64,000 nt of DNA from Chitinophagaceae bacterium (GTDB lineage: Bacteria; Bacteroidota; Bacteroidia; Chitinophagales; Chitinophagaceae): positions 1 through 64,000 of the forward strand of contig JAFKGQ010000021.1 of assembly GCA_017307755.1 (NCBI GenBank), read 5' to 3'. How positions within the stretch are numbered: the stretch's first letter is position 1; every line of letters begins with the position of its first letter. The position numbers and the translations under genes were made by a program. Under the pieces are notes generated by a model. It saw only the letters and a program-made list of their open reading frames with translations, did not search any database and was not told the origin of the DNA. Below, piece by piece: positions 63,651-64,000 of this stretch.

Positions 63651-64000
63651 TTAAATATGCCAGGGGCCGCGCATAGGCGGGTTGATCAAATAATTGGCCT
63701 CGGTATCATCGATAAAAAGCTGGTTCACCGGATCGAATTTCAACGGTCTTCCCAGTTGCAGGGCGATCTTTCCCATATTGATAATGGTACATGACCTAAA
63801 CCCGTTCATTTCGTTCAGTGCAAAGGGAGTTCTGTATTTTACCGAGTCAAGGAAATCTGTGACCTGTGGTTCCGGGTCCGGCAGTAGCGCCAGTTTTTCT
63901 TTTAAGTTGGGGATGTCAGATCTGAACCCTGCGAACAATTTCCCTTTTGGCCCGACGATATAGGCTGCATCGGGGTCTTTGGCTTCGCCATCTAAAACGA
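63651..64000 (-). CDS. Gfo/Idh/MocA-family oxidoreductase, C-terminal part; 5' end outside window
   Basis: The frame is open to the right edge (VLDGEAKDPDAAYIVGPKGKL and on), so only the last 115 residues are visible. The block FLDSVKYRTPFALNEMNGFRSCTIINMGKIALQLGR followed by LKFDP, DDTEANYLINPPMRGPW is the C-terminal signature of Bacteroidota Gfo/Idh/MocA oxidoreductases. It lies 34 bp upstream of the double DUF1080 gene on the same strand, repeating the pairing at 57530-59615. Confidence 0.85.
   Translation of the reverse strand, partial: VLDGEAKDPDAAYIVGPKGKLFAGFRSDIPNLKEKLALLPDPEPQVTDFLDSVKYRTPFALNEMNGFRSCTIINMGKIALQLGRPLKFDPVNQLFIDDTEANYLINPPMRGPWHI

Noticed and set aside
1..64000. Insertion sequences, prophage, CRISPR arrays, tRNA or rRNA genes
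   Set aside because: No transposase or integrase motifs, no regularly spaced repeats and no cloverleaf-like sequence were seen.

Overview
The window reads as a chromosomal segment of a free-living Bacteroidota, most likely a Chitinophagaceae soil or plant-litter degrader. Evidence: three SusC/SusD pairs, ECF sigma/FecR units, a giant one-protein hybrid two-component regulator, TlpA-type thioredoxins, many secreted glycoside hydrolases, TAnnTTTG-type promoter elements and mostly weak ribosome binding sites. I saw no tRNA, rRNA, insertion sequence, phage or CRISPR array.

Layout. 1-4831: 3' end of a non-ribosomal peptide synthetase (A-PCP-TE) followed 27 bp later by a TonB-dependent outer-membrane receptor. 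4837-9145, minus strand: an ABC exporter with a short GntR-type regulator and a membrane-anchored protein, then a small protein, an ECF sigma factor and a membrane protein. 9146-9454 is the only gene-free gap above 300 bp; it holds a candidate operator and shuffled shards of an esterase gene. 9455-11771: a nucleotidyltransferase-fold protein with a 59-residue partner, a DHFR-like reductase and a secreted esterase.

11901-34951, plus strand: a glucuronoarabinoxylan utilisation locus. A hybrid two-component system and a LacI regulator precede SusC, SusD, GH43-CBM6, GH67 alpha-glucuronidase, a sialate-O-acetylesterase-type esterase, GH51 arabinofuranosidase, a CE1-type (feruloyl) esterase, GH3 beta-xylosidase with a PA14 insertion, and a deacetylase-like protein. 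These enzymes remove every expected side chain (arabinose, methylglucuronate, acetyl, ferulate) and cut xylo-oligosaccharides to xylose, but no endo-xylanase is encoded here.

35009-57359, minus strand: two back-to-back ECF sigma - FecR - SusC - SusD loci. The upstream one (57359 to 45638) ends in GH31 and GH127, which suggests an alpha-xyloside and beta-arabinofuranoside substrate. The downstream one (45575 to 35009) ends in three periplasmic thioredoxin-fold proteins instead of hydrolases. In both loci the FecR-SusC gap carries, on the opposite strand, a TAnnTTTG element followed about 60 nt later by a strong intrinsic terminator. This matches a small antisense RNA across each susC leader. 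A further terminator separates susD from GH31.

57530-64000: two sets of DUF1080 (3-keto-glycoside hydrolase/lyase type) plus Gfo/Idh/MocA oxidoreductase genes flank a divergent ROK regulator and a DUF1801 protein. The second oxidoreductase runs off the right edge.

The most interesting points are the paired antisense-RNA candidates, a terminal thioesterase with cysteine in place of the catalytic serine, the SusCD-thioredoxin locus, the scrambled esterase remnant, and recent in-frame tandem duplications in one SusC and its FecR partner.
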